From Isoetes taiwanensis (taxonomy: Eukaryota; Streptophyta; Lycopodiopsida; Isoetales; Isoetaceae): a stretch of DNA of 64,000 bases. Below, one piece after another: positions 20,341-31,738 of this stretch. Every line of letters starts with the position of its first letter. Positions within the stretch are counted from its first letter, which is position 1. Below the pieces are notes generated by a model. That model was not told where the DNA came from, made no database searches, and was given only the letters and a program-made list of their open reading frames with translations. The position numbers and the translations under genes are program-made. The stretch covers positions 9,581,641 to 9,645,640 of the forward strand of contig JAJEKV010000033.1 in NCBI GenBank assembly GCA_021234155.1. The letters run 5' to 3'.

Positions 20341-20691
20341 CCTTCTTGTGATCTGATGACTAATGATGAAATTACGAGGCAGAAATGGCATTTGCAGAGG
20401 CGACAACAAACAGCAACCAAGGTGGAGAAATTGTCAAATGGAAATTTAGATGGGAGTATTGAGCACTCGAAAAAACAACTGCAGCATGCAGCCTCCATGA
20501 TTACAAAAACTTTTTTTGAATTTGACAATATCAATGTCTACAGACTAGAAAAAGAAGCATGGCTTCTAGTGAAGAACAACAAAGTTATGCAGGTTGCAGT
20601 GTCCGATAAGGAAAAGATTGTTCATAGTGAAATTATAGGTAGCATCCAAGCAACCACAAAACATGTGAAAATTGTGGAGTCCAGTCCATAA
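20341..20691 (+). CDS. Unassigned terminal-exon-like frame
   Basis: After a good acceptor (TTTTTTGTTCAG at 20329-20340) the frame runs 116 codons to TAA. It reads PSCDLMTNDEITRQKWHLQR, then a helical, Lys-rich stretch and KEKIVHSEIIGSI near the end. An ATG at 20356 could also start it. Codon use is even and the product is hydrophilic, like a host protein tail rather than a transposon. I do not recognise the family. It abuts a LINE remnant, so the upstream exons may have been separated from it. Confidence 0.3.
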   Translation, partial: PSCDLMTNDEITRQKWHLQRRQQTATKVEKLSNGNLDGSIEHSKKQLQHAASMITKTFFEFDNINVYRLEKEAWLLVKNNKVMQVAVSDKEKIVHSEIIGSIQATTKHVKIVESSP

Positions 20692-20699
20692 TTTCATAC

Positions 20700-20990
20700 T
20701 TGAATGTTATGTCCCAAATGTCATACTTGAGTGTTATATCTAGATGTACTTGAGTGCTATGTCAATTGATGCTTCAATTCGAAAATTTTATACTTGAGTG
20801 TTATGTCAATTTGATGTTTCAATTCCAGAATTTCATACTTGAGTGTTATGTCCAGAATTTTATATTTTGAGTATTATGTTAAATAAATAAAATTAGCTTT
20901 GGAAATGAATAATTAGCTTCGTAAAATTAGCTTTAGAAATGAAAGTATACTAAATAAAAAAATTAATTAGCTTTAGAAATGAATTGCGGA
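20700..20990. repeat. ATACTTGAGTGTTATGTC repeat array
   Basis: The motif ATACTTGAGTGTTATGTC, with variants, recurs about six times between 20700 and 20880. It is followed by three copies of AATTAGCTTTAGAAATGAA (20885-20985). Confidence 0.8.
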
Positions 20991-21540
20991 CTGTGGCAAG
21001 GTTCCATATGGCTAATTGATTGATAATGGCTTTGATTCTTAGCCTCTAGGAGGTTAAGGGCAAATTGGCTATATATTCCTGGACTTCGGATTACTAGAAT
21101 AACTAGCATGGGCCTATGGGACCTTCCATACGTACTGTTATAGTATATCCTCATGCATTTTAAACCTATATCTCTGGTTTTTCTATACAACAATTTTTAT
21201 GCAATAATAGGACTTTAATCTATGCATTTTGATATATGAAATATTATGCTAACACTTCTGATGTTTAGGGCGGTCTGCTGATGTACCTCCCAATCATACT
21301 AATTCTGCACTGGTAATTCATAATGTTAAGAAGTTCTACAGAAGAATAGAATGATTATGATGGTTTTTTATTGTCCAATCAGCCTATGGGACCAACCAAA
21401 TAAAAGAGCACAACAAACTTATTACTATCCCAGTTAAATAATCTCTGCACCAAAAGGTTTTCGAGTGAAAAACTGTGGCAGCAATAAGAGTGCTGTCAAA
21501 CTGTACAAATATACATATCATGAAATATATATGAGCCAGG
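20991..21540. other. No gene seen
   Basis: AT-rich sequence. The far end may hold decayed tail sequence of the LINE whose coding part is seen from 21541. Confidence 0.4.
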
Positions 21541-21838
21541 CGAGTATCCAACGACAAAGCTGATCATGTGCATTCATGACCTCCTGAAGTTATGATCCCA
21601 GTATCTAGACTGCCATGTGCTCAGTATGATATGTAGCGGCTGGCCATGCCTGACCAACTCAGCATATCGTTTTCGGATTTGATCATATGCTGGACAGCTC
21701 TGGTGGATATGTCATTCATCTTCAACTACTCCTATTTAGCAACATCGACAAAGTCTATCATGGAGTGGCTCCACAATCCATCTGCCTGTCTCGATTCAGA
21801 GCCGGTGAGCACCTGCGCTAATGGAGGCAATGAGTATG
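21541..21838 (-). pseudogene. 3' end of the interrupted LINE
   Basis: The minus strand reads IETGRWI, then DE and CPAYDQIRKRYAEL, the C-terminal zinc-finger-like pattern of LINE ORF2 proteins (FECPAYDHIR-type). It is the continuation of the LINE fragments at 33309-34826 and 36602-38030. Element B sits between this piece and 33309, flanked by GTATG. Several stops make it inactive. Confidence 0.75.
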
Positions 21839-23402
21839 TGTGACGTCCCCTACTCATATACGGTGCACTCACCGTATACAAACAGGAGTTCATCCCCCAT
21901 ACCAGCTCCATGCTAATATAGAGCCCTCCACGTATCACTGCAACCTTGAAGAGTTCCAGTGGGAAGAATGAAGGGGTCCTTTACCCTGTCTCCCTCAGGG
22001 CCTACCTAGCTGCGGAAGCGTAAACATACATGTCAGTAGTACATACATCAACATCATACATATCTGCATAGACAAAGATCAGCACATCACATGGGGAATC
22101 CTATTCAAGGCTCAGACTCAAAGGAATGACTGACGGCTTGGGTCTCCAGAGTTCATTGCAGACAGAATTCATGGCAATGGATTTGGCTGGCATAAGAACA
22201 TGGCATTGGGTTGTCCACTCCATCCGCCCCTCCATTGCACACTTTGCGAGTAGGTTGAAAAGTGTTGGGACGGATCAGTAGCCCGGGTGCATAGCCAAAG
22301 GGGCTATTCCCGGGTTGCATCTCCCAGGTCCCGATGGGGCGGTAGGGATCACTCCCTCGAGGAGATCTACATCTTTGACTCAAGGTGACTAGAGGGCCAC
22401 CGCCCTTATTTATTTGAACCCACCGGAAGGTGAACCCCACCCCACGGGTGTCGAGCCCATGCCTTGCCGCACTTTCGGTGGCAAGCCATTAGACCTAGTC
22501 ACAATGATCCCGGTAGCACTAACACACCATAGGGATCGTTCAAGAGTCGAGAACATGAACCTCCTTCTTAGTCGGGTCGGCCCCTTCACCCACAACCGGG
22601 TGTGGTTCTTGTACCTGAGCCGAATTTACGATTGTGCTAAAAGAGGCTAACTAGGAGCATCTACTATCAAGCTTTAGGGTCTCTAACCCCCTTCCCAATA
22701 CAATGAGTTCACAGAGATACATCATCATACACATCACGGAAAGAACTAAAGAACACGATCTAATCTATATCATAGAGTTAGGTTCTTTAGTTAGAGCTTA
22801 GTATATCTAGATATCTAGATGGCTGCTATGGGCAATTTAATAGGCTAAACCCTACGGCACAAAGCACGGAGGATGGTTTAAGCTATTAAATTGACGAAAT
22901 ACCTGGTCCTTGGCTTGCTCCCCTATCAAAGGGAAGTCGACCATCCCTCTTGAACCGCTTTCGAATCAAGGGAAACTAATGGTGCAATTCTCTTGGGGAA
23001 GTTCGGGAGGCGGTTTTGGCTCTGGGGCAGCCAAAGCAGAGCTCTAGAACCCTAGGGACAAAAATGGCAAGTTAGGGTTTCTCCTACCTAAATTAGACAA
23101 GGGGTTAGGGCTAGGATTTCCAATCATCCCTTTAGGCATGTGGGATAATTGGGAATGGGCCCACTTGCCTTTAATGGCTAGGTGGCAAAATGTGCCCACA
23201 TGGAAAGGTGTGCACCTTAATAAATGTGCACATTGGTAAATGTGCACATTAATACATGCACATACCTAGCAAGTTGCCCCTAGGGGCTACCCACTTGGCT
23301 ACACGTTGGCATTACCGTTAGTCGGTGGGCGTGTACGCGGCGTTATTGGCGATGCGATGCATCGCCACGAGACCAGGTATAATCGTCTTTGGAACGATCA
23401 CA
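21839..23402 (-). repeat. 3' LTR of element B
   Basis: Direct copy of 31739-33303, with small indels such as the absence of a 26-base segment present near 31960-31985. It carries a perfect 9-bp hairpin (TATACGGTG / CACCGTATA, 21857-21878) next to its 3' edge. Open frames inside it (for example 22414-22650) are not conserved in the other copy. Confidence 0.93.
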
Positions 23403-23416
23403 TTCTCCCCACCTTG
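23403..23416 (-). promoter_or_regulatory. Polypurine tract of element B
   Basis: The minus strand reads CAAGGTGGGGAGAA directly before the 3' LTR, where plus-strand DNA synthesis would be primed. Element C has a matching tract, GGGGGGGAGAA, at the same place. Confidence 0.85.
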
Positions 23417-26400
23417 AAATGATCTTTGTCAAAGCATCGTGGGTCTCCCCACCTTGGAATCTTCTAACCTGCAATCAACCTGATGCATAAGATATACTAC
23501 TATAATACTTACACATTTATTAAGATTACCTTAAGGTAATATATTTAAATCATTATTACGCCATCACATTATCAAATAACTTGTCAATTCGTAACTTCTA
23601 ATAAAACAAGGTACTTATTAGTCTCCGTTATCACAACATTTAGTTTATCACAATTTAACACTTTCATATACAATTATTATTTAAGGTACTCTTCATTCCT
23701 TGCAATGCATTCCAACAAAATTTGTATTGCAAGTCTTACATTACTTAAAATCCGCATTAATTTTACAATATCTATAATTACATACTTAATATTAATATCT
23801 TAATTATTAGAATTACTCTAAGGTAATGTTTAAGACATTACTGTACTATTTCATTATCCAATTAACTTATCACTTCATAACTTAATCCACGCAAGATAAT
23901 TATTAACCTTATTTAATACAACATTTAAGTTTATCAAAGTTTATCAATTTCATACAAAATTTACACTTCTAAGGTACTCTTCATCCCTTGCAACACATTC
24001 CAACAAAATTTGTGTTGCAAGTCTTAAATCTTCGACCTCCTTGCCCTCCGGGCGCCTCTCGGTTGGCCCTTGGTCGACACTACATTAGTACCATTTTAAT
24101 TATTAATAAAATTTTGGTTATATGGTGACCACCCACCTATCTACATGGATGCATGGCTAATCTCCGTAGGAAGAGGGTGAATCTTCCATTATGGCCATGG
24201 AGCCGGCCTATATGCCTATGTGCGCTCATGCCTACACCCTAGTTGCCCGGCGTGGAGGATAGGTCCTTCGGTATGTGGGCGTGAAGGCGATTCCTCCTAT
24301 CAAAGCATATATGGGGCTAGAGGTGCTTTTCCTATCAATGCATTCTGAATGACCTCCTTTCTCTCGAGGTCGTCTCTACTGGAAGTGGAGCAGTAGACTT
24401 TCTAATCTACCTTCCACTCATCCAAAGCGGGAAGCGGTCATGCCTACATTGACATTACACCCGCCCTAGAGATCACCGTAGTGGTCTCATCATCGTAACA
24501 ACGCATGCAACCCATACCAAGCATAGGTTGCATGCGTAGATTAATCTTAACTACACATAGAATTAATCTACACAAAAAATGACATGCCTGAGCCGATTTT
24601 TGCTGGCTCCTTTAATGCATGTGATTAATATAATTACCCTAAGGTAATATTTATGAATTAACATTATCATAGTATCGGATACATTACTTCCGATAGTACA
24701 ATTATATTTACTCTAAGCTTTGCAATATTTAACGACTTTTAGATCGCGATTATTTAAACAATAACCCTGATTTAGACCTATTGTTACATAGACAAGGTTT
24801 TAATTATCATACACAAGAATTAGATGTGCTTCTTATTCTCTTCCTTTGGAAGTATATCCCTAAGATGCACTTAAGTATATCTGAATTCTATTTCCTATTT
24901 ATATTTATAAGGACCCGAGGTCATATAGCTATCCTTTGAAGGAATTGCATCCTTGCGAAGGATTAATTAACATGCTACCTCACATGATCGTTGTTATTTA
25001 ACTTATTTCCCTCTGATACATATACGTACAACAATTTCTATGCAGTTATTAGGATCTATATTTAACTTATCTATAAGACACATTAAAGCTTATAATGCAT
25101 GCGTACACCTTACCTAAGGCTAGAACGCCCATTGAGCCGGCGTCGAGTAATTTTGGAGATGACTTGGTCGTTGCATTGCTCCCATAGTTTTGCTCCACTT
25201 CATTGGTGTAGATAGCTACTACGTCAGTCTCGCACGTTGAAGGCCTCCTGAGCTATCTATCTATCTATCTTATGCTCTATTCGCTTCGGCCATTGCCGGA
25301 GTGAACTCTATTCTACGGGTCGGTCAATTCGATGCAAGTGCGTTCAATCATAAGATTGAGCCCTCCCACTTTCTTCGAAAAGAAAATGGTCCTGCACCCT
25401 TTCAATGACGTTCTACACAACGTCATATCTATTCTCTCCCCTTAAGAGGTTATATGCTTCTTACTTAGCACATTAATTTACTAGCCTTAGCTAACATATA
25501 TCACCATCTAAGATGGATGCACATATTATGTTATCATTTATTTCAATTTCTAAACCACAAGGTTTTGTCATCATGACAATTCCTTTTGTCTCAAAAGACT
25601 ATTTGATTACTATAATTCTTATTTTAGATGTACCTTACATGTATTATTCTTTTATATTCTAGAGATTCCCCCTTTCTTAGTTATTTAGCTCTTGGAATAT
25701 TCCTACCAATCGAATTGATGTCATCGTAACAAGTTGGCCGGACTTGTTAGATTACTTCTTTTCTTTCGGTTGGATTATTCTTTTGGAGGTACTAGATTTA
25801 TACATGGTCAACAATTATCCTAGTAATGATTCCTTCTTAGCGAGGAGATCAATCTCACCAAGTGGTTTCAATCGTTGGATGTGCATTAACAATCGTGTAT
25901 AATTATAGTTACTCCTATGCATTTCCTTCCCAATCCTTGACGCTTAGCTCAATATTGGGACAATCCTTTCAGCGAGAATATCTGGAAATGCCTTCTAATC
26001 CCAATATGGATGTTACCATCCATACATTTAGCCTACTAGGCCCCATGGCCTTAGATGCTTGAGCTTGCTAGAAGCTCATCCACTCGTTACTGGTTGAAGT
26101 AGCAAGGTAGCGTTCTTCCGAATCATTTCGATACTTCAGTCTCCTTGACGGTGGATCTTCTTTGATGGAGAGGTTGACTTTGTTCGCTAGAAGCCTCTCA
26201 TTCTTTGGTGGCTTGATGGTGTAGTTGATCACTTAAAATCTTCCATGCCGCTTTTCAAAAGCCCTGAAGGTGGCGTCCTTGAAAAAGATCTTTCATCTTG
26301 AACTCTTTATCTTGGCGGCTAAAGGGCGACTCACGTATCCAGATATTGTTTCTTGACTCCATCGATGTCTCATACGTCGAGTCCTCTTGTCGTTATCGTG

Positions 26401-28621
26401 TGCCCGAAGAGTGTTGAGGATGTTGATTGCTTCACGCTTTGCAATTTTTGCGACATCTCTTCCTTTGATCACATTACGCTATGGGAGGAAGGAATAACAA
26501 GGGAACTATACATGCAACACATATAGCTTACATAATTACAATTACTACTAGAGCTATTAGGTCCCCTTGTGCCTCCCTTGAGTTGCACACCTATTCCTTG
26601 GCAATGTCATCGGTGTTCCTCCGGTGCAATGGTGTTGACGATCTATATTCTCCTATTTTGCGTTGGCTCGTACTCAGGGGTAACTTGTTGATATACTTGG
26701 GCCCTCAGGCGTTTGTCCGCTTTATGGCACAACACGCTTTGCCTCACATTCTAACTAAAGGTGTCTTTGGTCGTTGATGCCTAGACATTTCGGTCTACTT
26801 CACGATCCTGTTTCTCGGTAATTGTTCCTCCTTCATGATACTTGAAGCTATTTGAAGGCGTCTCTTGAGTTTGTCTTGGCGATTCCTTTGGCTATACTCC
26901 TGCGGGTTGTTCTCTTCTGCAGGTTGTTCTTTGAATCGTCCATCCTTGGGTTCACCAAGTTGCATGCAAGTCCACGTGCAAGTCATCGGCTCGCCTCGCC
27001 TCGCCTAGTTGCTTCTCCATCGAGCTTCCAAACTTCCTTGTTTGATCCCCTCGATCACATGGCTTGGACGTTGTCACGTTCCACAGCGCTATGCTGTCTT
27101 CTTGTCTTGAGGTACCTTCCGGTGGCTTTGATTGTGCTTTCGTCGGTTTGATCCTCCTGTTGCCTCTAGGGAGCTCGTGGAAGAAGTCGGTTGCTAGCAC
27201 TTCTCCAGCTTTCAGTTCCTGACCTTTGTCCCCCTATGCATGTCAGTCTCTATGGCAAGTAAGGCATCATGGCTCTCCTCCCTGCTGGCTATGTTGTCGG
27301 GATGATGGATCCTTATATCTGCGCAGCTTGACCCTTGAGTTGAAGAAGTACCTGCCTTAGATATACTCTTGTCGTTGAATAGCGGCTATTATCTTGAACT
27401 CTCTTTTTTGCGAAGGTGCTTGGTTGCTATCCTTGTCGTTAAGGTGTCGAATGCTTCTACCTTGGGCGTTTGGCGTGCCCACATGTCGGAGATATGATCG
27501 GCTTCTTCTCTTCTAATTCTTGGTAGGAGTATCGTGAAGCCATCACCTAGTTGTTGAAGGCATATCTCCTCGTCGCGGTGCCTTTCGTAAGTGCCTCTCC
27601 ATCTAATACCTGTGTCATAGCGCATCACCCTATATTACCACAAGGTGGAATTATGGCCGTCGAGATGTTGCCTTCTTAGTTGGCTCGTTGATGTCGGGTC
27701 TTTCCTCCTTCTATTGTTGAGGCCACTTTCATTATCATAAGTTCATCAAGTGTTGCCTTTGCCACAAGATGTAGTGTTGCGCCACGGCGATGTCACGGTG
27801 CGGTGATGATCTTGACATGACCCGGTGTTGTCTCTTATTCGACATTGGGTGAATGGCGGTGTTCTATTTGAGGGCACTTCGAAGTGTTTGGAGTCGAAGA
27901 TTTGCTTGGGCTCTGGTCGTTTCTCCCTCGTACTTGCTCTTCCATTTTGATCTTGGGCTATAGTTGTGCTTCCTTGCTTCCTCTTTTGGTAGTCGAAGTG
28001 AAGGAGCTTCCTGATCTAAGCGCTAAATCCGTAAAACATGACTTTAAACTCATGTTTCTCCACTATATTTGTGAGCACCCGAGATATACAATAGACATAT
28101 ACGCATTTACATTGGGATTTTAATTCATCCACTTTTTCAAAACAACTACGAAGATCTACTTAATTGTTTATACTCCTTTAGGGTTTCCCCTCCTCCTATC
28201 GCGTTTGACCCTTTGGTTTTGCTGCATCTTCTTCGTTCTGGTTGACTCCAGGGTTCCTTTGAGATGCTGCTACTATTGTTGAGCTTCATGTCTGATCCGA
28301 GCTCGTCACGCCAATTGCGAAGAGTGTTCGTCGATGTGATCCCTTGAGAAAGATGCTCCTCCTTAATGTGTATATTCGTCATGAGGAATGCGGTGACCGC
28401 TCAACGTCCCTACATGCGGTGTGTCGTTGCAAGGTTGCCGATGTGCAGTGCCGTTGATTGCTTGAGTAGGATCACCTTGTTGTTGCAGTTGGGCATTCTT
28501 GAATGTCTTGAAGCTCGAGATCGTGGTCGGTGGCGGGCATTGTCATTCCTCCTGGGTTGAATTTACGAGTCGACTCACATTTGCTTGGGCTTTGCTTCAT
28601 TCCGAGGTGCCTCTCCTGTGC
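23417..28621 (-). other. Interior of element B, first part
   Basis: 23417-25900 is AT-rich with repeated AAGGTACTCTTCAT..CCTTGCAA-type blocks (near 23690 and 23965, a unit that recurs after about 280 bases) and a TATC microsatellite near 25255. 25900-28600 is richer in GC with only short frames. A Lys/Arg/Gln-rich minus-strand frame at 26986-26795 (RQDKLKRRLQIASSIMKEEQ) and others at 27200-26952 and 28382-28146 may be scraps of a decayed gag-like protein. No enzymatic motif was found. Confidence 0.55.
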
Positions 28622-29443
28622 CTAGAGTGTGGTCGTCTCCATTGCCCCCATCATGGCTCCTTCTAGTCGCCTTTGCGTGATTTGTACCTGCTGGCTAAGT
28701 CGTCTCCTCCGTCTTTTGGATCCTATCCATTCGAGTCTCGCACTCCTTGGCTGACGTAGTAAAGTCGTCCTTCCTTTCCTTTCTAGGTGTTTCTGTATCC
28801 AGAATTCTTGTTCGAGCAGAATATTCTCCTCCTTGATCTTGCCCCTAATGCTGATATAGGCCTTCAAGTTGGAGATGTTCCTTCCCTGATATGCGTCTCC
28901 TCCCCTCGTGGTCTCCTGCCGGTGCAAGGGAGCTGGAAGCTCATCTTGGTCAGTCTTAGGTGCTTTGTGGTTGCCTAGCTTGGTTACTCCTTTTGTTGAC
29001 GTTGCATGACATTCGCTTGAGCTGCTGGGCTGCAATGTCGTGGTTGTCTTCCCTCCGGTTTCTATACACTCCTGTGTCGCCATGACTTCTCTCCTCAACG
29101 GAAGATTATGCCCTCTAGCCCTAGCTCGTGATGCTAATGCGGCATCGATGTCTAACGTCTTCCTGCACCTATATTTTGCTGCCTTGCGTTCTTCCATTTG
29201 AAGCTCATGTGCGTTGAGTCGGTGAAGGCGTCGAGATCCTCTTTCTGATGTGACCTCTTTGTGGTAGCCGGGAGGTTGACACCTAGAAAATTCTTGATGC
29301 CGTTGGTTACCAAATATTCTTCCCATTTGATGAAGATTGATGATAGGCCGGTGGTGTCCTGTTCTACTCGTTTGTCGGTTGAGGTGTTTGTCGTTGTGCT
29401 TCCCTCTCTTGGGTCTGCCTTTTTGGTCTCCTCTCCTTATCAT
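28622..29443 (-). CDS. Unassigned 273-codon frame in element B
   Basis: The longest open frame in the interior of B. It is very basic and Gln/Thr-rich: it starts RRGDQKGRPKRGKHNDKHLN, has TTTTLQPSSSS in the middle, and ends with a run of five Arg in KRRRRRLSQQVQ. No zinc knuckle, capsid or enzyme motif is seen. Its position, downstream of the leader and nearest the primer site, is where gag would lie, and its basic nature would suit nucleic-acid binding. That is inference. It may be the remains of a gag read out of frame. Confidence 0.3.
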   Translation of the reverse strand: MIRRGDQKGRPKRGKHNDKHLNRQTSRTGHHRPIINLHQMGRIFGNQRHQEFSRCQPPGYHKEVTSERGSRRLHRLNAHELQMEERKAAKYRCRKTLDIDAALASRARARGHNLPLRREVMATQECIETGGKTTTTLQPSSSSECHATSTKGVTKLGNHKAPKTDQDELPAPLHRQETTRGGDAYQGRNISNLKAYISIRGKIKEENILLEQEFWIQKHLERKGRTTLLRQPRSARLEWIGSKRRRRRLSQQVQITQRRLEGAMMGAMETTTL

Positions 29444-31080
29444 GCGTACATCGGTGGGACCTTGATGTCTTCAAGAAGGCGCCTCTAGCTTCGTCGTGGC
29501 TCGCCCCTGTGCTTGAAAAGCAACGCCATTATATCCTAGAGTCTAAGGGTCTACTTGAAAGGCTCTCTTACAACATTGCGGGCTCTATAAGCAAGCAAGA
29601 TGGCTCGAGAAGCATTACTGGAGACATATCTATAATCTACAAGTCTATGGATATTAGGGCGTGTGGTATGGCATGACATGAGGGTTGTTTTGCAAAACCT
29701 CCATGATGTTTGAGGCATACTCTAAGGTCCTAACAAAGTTGGTTTGGGGAGTCAATCTCTACACATGGAGTGACTTGGGCAGCTCTAGACTCTAGCTCCT
29801 TTCTAGGTACCCGGCAATAGGGAGTGTCAATGTGGCTGCTATATAAGTCAAACTCTATTAGAAGGACAGAATTAGGTCAAGGTTTATGCCTTTGGCATGG
29901 CAGAGAGTGATGTACCAACAGTTGGACTTGGGTTGCTATGCTGAGGTCTAGATGACTATAACAAAGGGGTGTTCTTGGGCACTTCTATCTAGGAGTAAGG
30001 CATCAGCTTTGAGCTGAGAGCAATACTTGCGAGCTACTAATGGGGTATGCTTCTATCTACAAACAAACTACTGAGTTTGGAAAAACAATTCAAGGGTTTG
30101 AGCAATTTCGGTCATTTTGAGCTAGGGTTTGACATTTCTAGCCTAATTTGAGGTCATAAATGGATTCTAGGCTGTCTAACGGTCCTATTGCAACAAATTT
30201 CAGGTGATTTGGAGCTCTGTAGCTCAAGTTATGGAGGTTCAAAGTTTGGAGGTCTCACGAGGTTGCGCCCCCGCTCAAAAACTAAAGTTTAGTTCTTCGA
30301 CCCGGTAGCGGTGTGAGACATTGGCTGTAAATTGGGTTAAACTTGTCCAATTTGGGTGATCTAAGGGTCTATTCATGCTAGTCTCCTCGAGTTGGCGAGA
30401 ATGGACCCTTTATGGTCAATTTGGAGGTGTTTTGGTCTAGTTTGGACATGGTCTAGGTATGAAGGTCTCACGGGTTTAGCCTCGTTCAAAAACTAAACTT
30501 TAGTTTCTTGACAAAGGCGAGCTGTGAGACATCACACACTTTTGGTGCGAGACTATCCTATTTTACTAAAATAACAACTACTACTTGCTATCTCGCCCTA
30601 ATTAAGCAAGATTTGACACATAAACTACTCAAAATTATCATGTATTAACAAAATTATTGATTATTTACAACATATCTCTTTGGGGATCTCCCTTAATTAA
30701 ATTAGCTAATTGCATGTCCTTCCTCATGAGGGTTACTCAAAGCCGCATGAACAAAGTCGCGGCTGTTGAGTCTTCAAAATGTTGGACCGGCTTACGCTCT
30801 GCTTTGTTTCTTGAGCCTTGTTGGCCTCCGCTCTCGTTCGCCCTCTCCTCTTCTTGTTTCCTTCGGCCTCCTTGGCCTCAGGCATTTCGCCTTGTCTTTG
30901 TCGGGGCGTCGGCGGTCTGTTTAGTGCGCATCATGTCGATCGGAGTCCTGGGTGTCTATCAAGATCTTTGTCTCTATCTAGCTTAAGGGTCTTGGTTCTA
31001 AGTCTAAGGCTTAGCCATTAATGTTATCTAACATTATTAAAGCTTAAATCTAATTAAGAATTATAATTCAAACACAAACG

Positions 31081-31165
31081 ATGCCCGCCCTCAGTGGTTG
31101 GCACGGGGGGGTTTGGGGGGGTTCAATCCTGTGGGTGGGAGGTTCAATTCTCGCTACCGCGGGAA
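31081..31165 (+). ncRNA. tRNA-like / SINE head segment
   Basis: GGTTCAATTCTCG (31141-31153) fits the Pol III B box (GWTCRANNC), and TCAGTGGTTGGCACGG about 50 bases upstream resembles an A box. The spacing is somewhat long and G-runs separate the boxes. It looks like the head of a tRNA-derived SINE caught in element B. No tail or duplication was found, so the borders are unknown. Confidence 0.35.
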
Positions 31166-31261
31166 TTCTTTTAAGATGAGGTTCAAATAGATTGAAAAAC
31201 TAGACTAATCTAGCTAATTCCTAGGCTAGAATTCGAATTACCAAGTTATTTTTTTTTGCAT

Positions 31262-31495
31262 CAATGTCTCACAGCTTGCGCTCGTGCAAGAACTGACGTT
31301 TAGTGCTTCAACCAGGCGCACAGCTTGCGCTCGTGCAAGAACAGGCGCACAGCTTGCGCCTCGTGCAAGAACTGACGTTCGAGGCGCAAGAACTGACGTT
31401 TAGTGCTTCAACCAGGCGCAGCCTCGTGCAAGAACTGACGTTTAGTGCTTCAACCAGGCGCGTTTAGTGCTTCAACCAGCCGCGAGCTGTGAGAC
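31262..31495. repeat. Scrambled modular repeat
   Basis: Four short modules recur in changing order and length: CACAGCTTGCGC, TCGTGCAAGAA, CTGACGTTTAGTGCTTCAAC and CAGGCGC. For example TTTAGTGCTTCAACCAG occurs four times, each time preceded by a different module. The pattern suggests repeated unequal exchange or template switching rather than simple tandem slippage. Confidence 0.9.
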
Positions 31496-31496
31496 C

Positions 31497-31593
31497 ATCT
31501 TACCTGGCTCATTCTTTTCAGTCTTATTAAGTTCCAATTCGCTCACATCTTACCTAGCTCATTCTTTTCAGCCTTATTAAGTTCCAATTCGCT
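31497..31593. repeat. Two-copy 49-base tandem repeat
   Basis: The unit CATCTTACC(T)GGCTCATTC..CCAATTCGCT occurs twice in direct succession with two base changes. Confidence 0.9.
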
Positions 31594-31725
31594 TAATTGT
31601 TACTAGCTTAGCATAAACTACAAAAATGAGAAAAAAATTTCCCACTTTTCGAGGTTTGAGGATCCTATCAAGTTAGTACTACTGGGAGCATGGCCAGTGC
31701 TTTGCTCTTGGTCTCCAAGAACATT

Positions 31726-31737
31726 GCTCTGATACCA
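31726..31737 (-). promoter_or_regulatory. Primer binding site of element B
   Basis: The minus strand reads TGGTATCAGAGC, one base from the edge of the LTR at 31739. It is the same initiator tRNA-Met site used by elements A and A'. Confidence 0.95.
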
Positions 31738-31738
31738 C

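Larger units (their letters stand above)
29444..31725 (-). other. Leader region of element B
   Basis: About 2.2 kb between the primer site and the first long frame, without coding potential. It holds repeated modules in which GTCTCAC, AAAACTAAAnTTTAGTT and GTGAGAC recur (30240-30325 and 30465-30535), a SINE-like segment near 31081 and a scrambled repeat at 31262-31495. Confidence 0.55.

Noticed and set aside
22153-22650. Overlapping frames inside the 3' LTR of B
   Set aside because: Not kept open in the other LTR copy, which has indels there.
28146-29443. gag of element B
   Set aside because: No capsid pattern or zinc knuckle could be read in these basic frames, so only an unassigned frame is reported.
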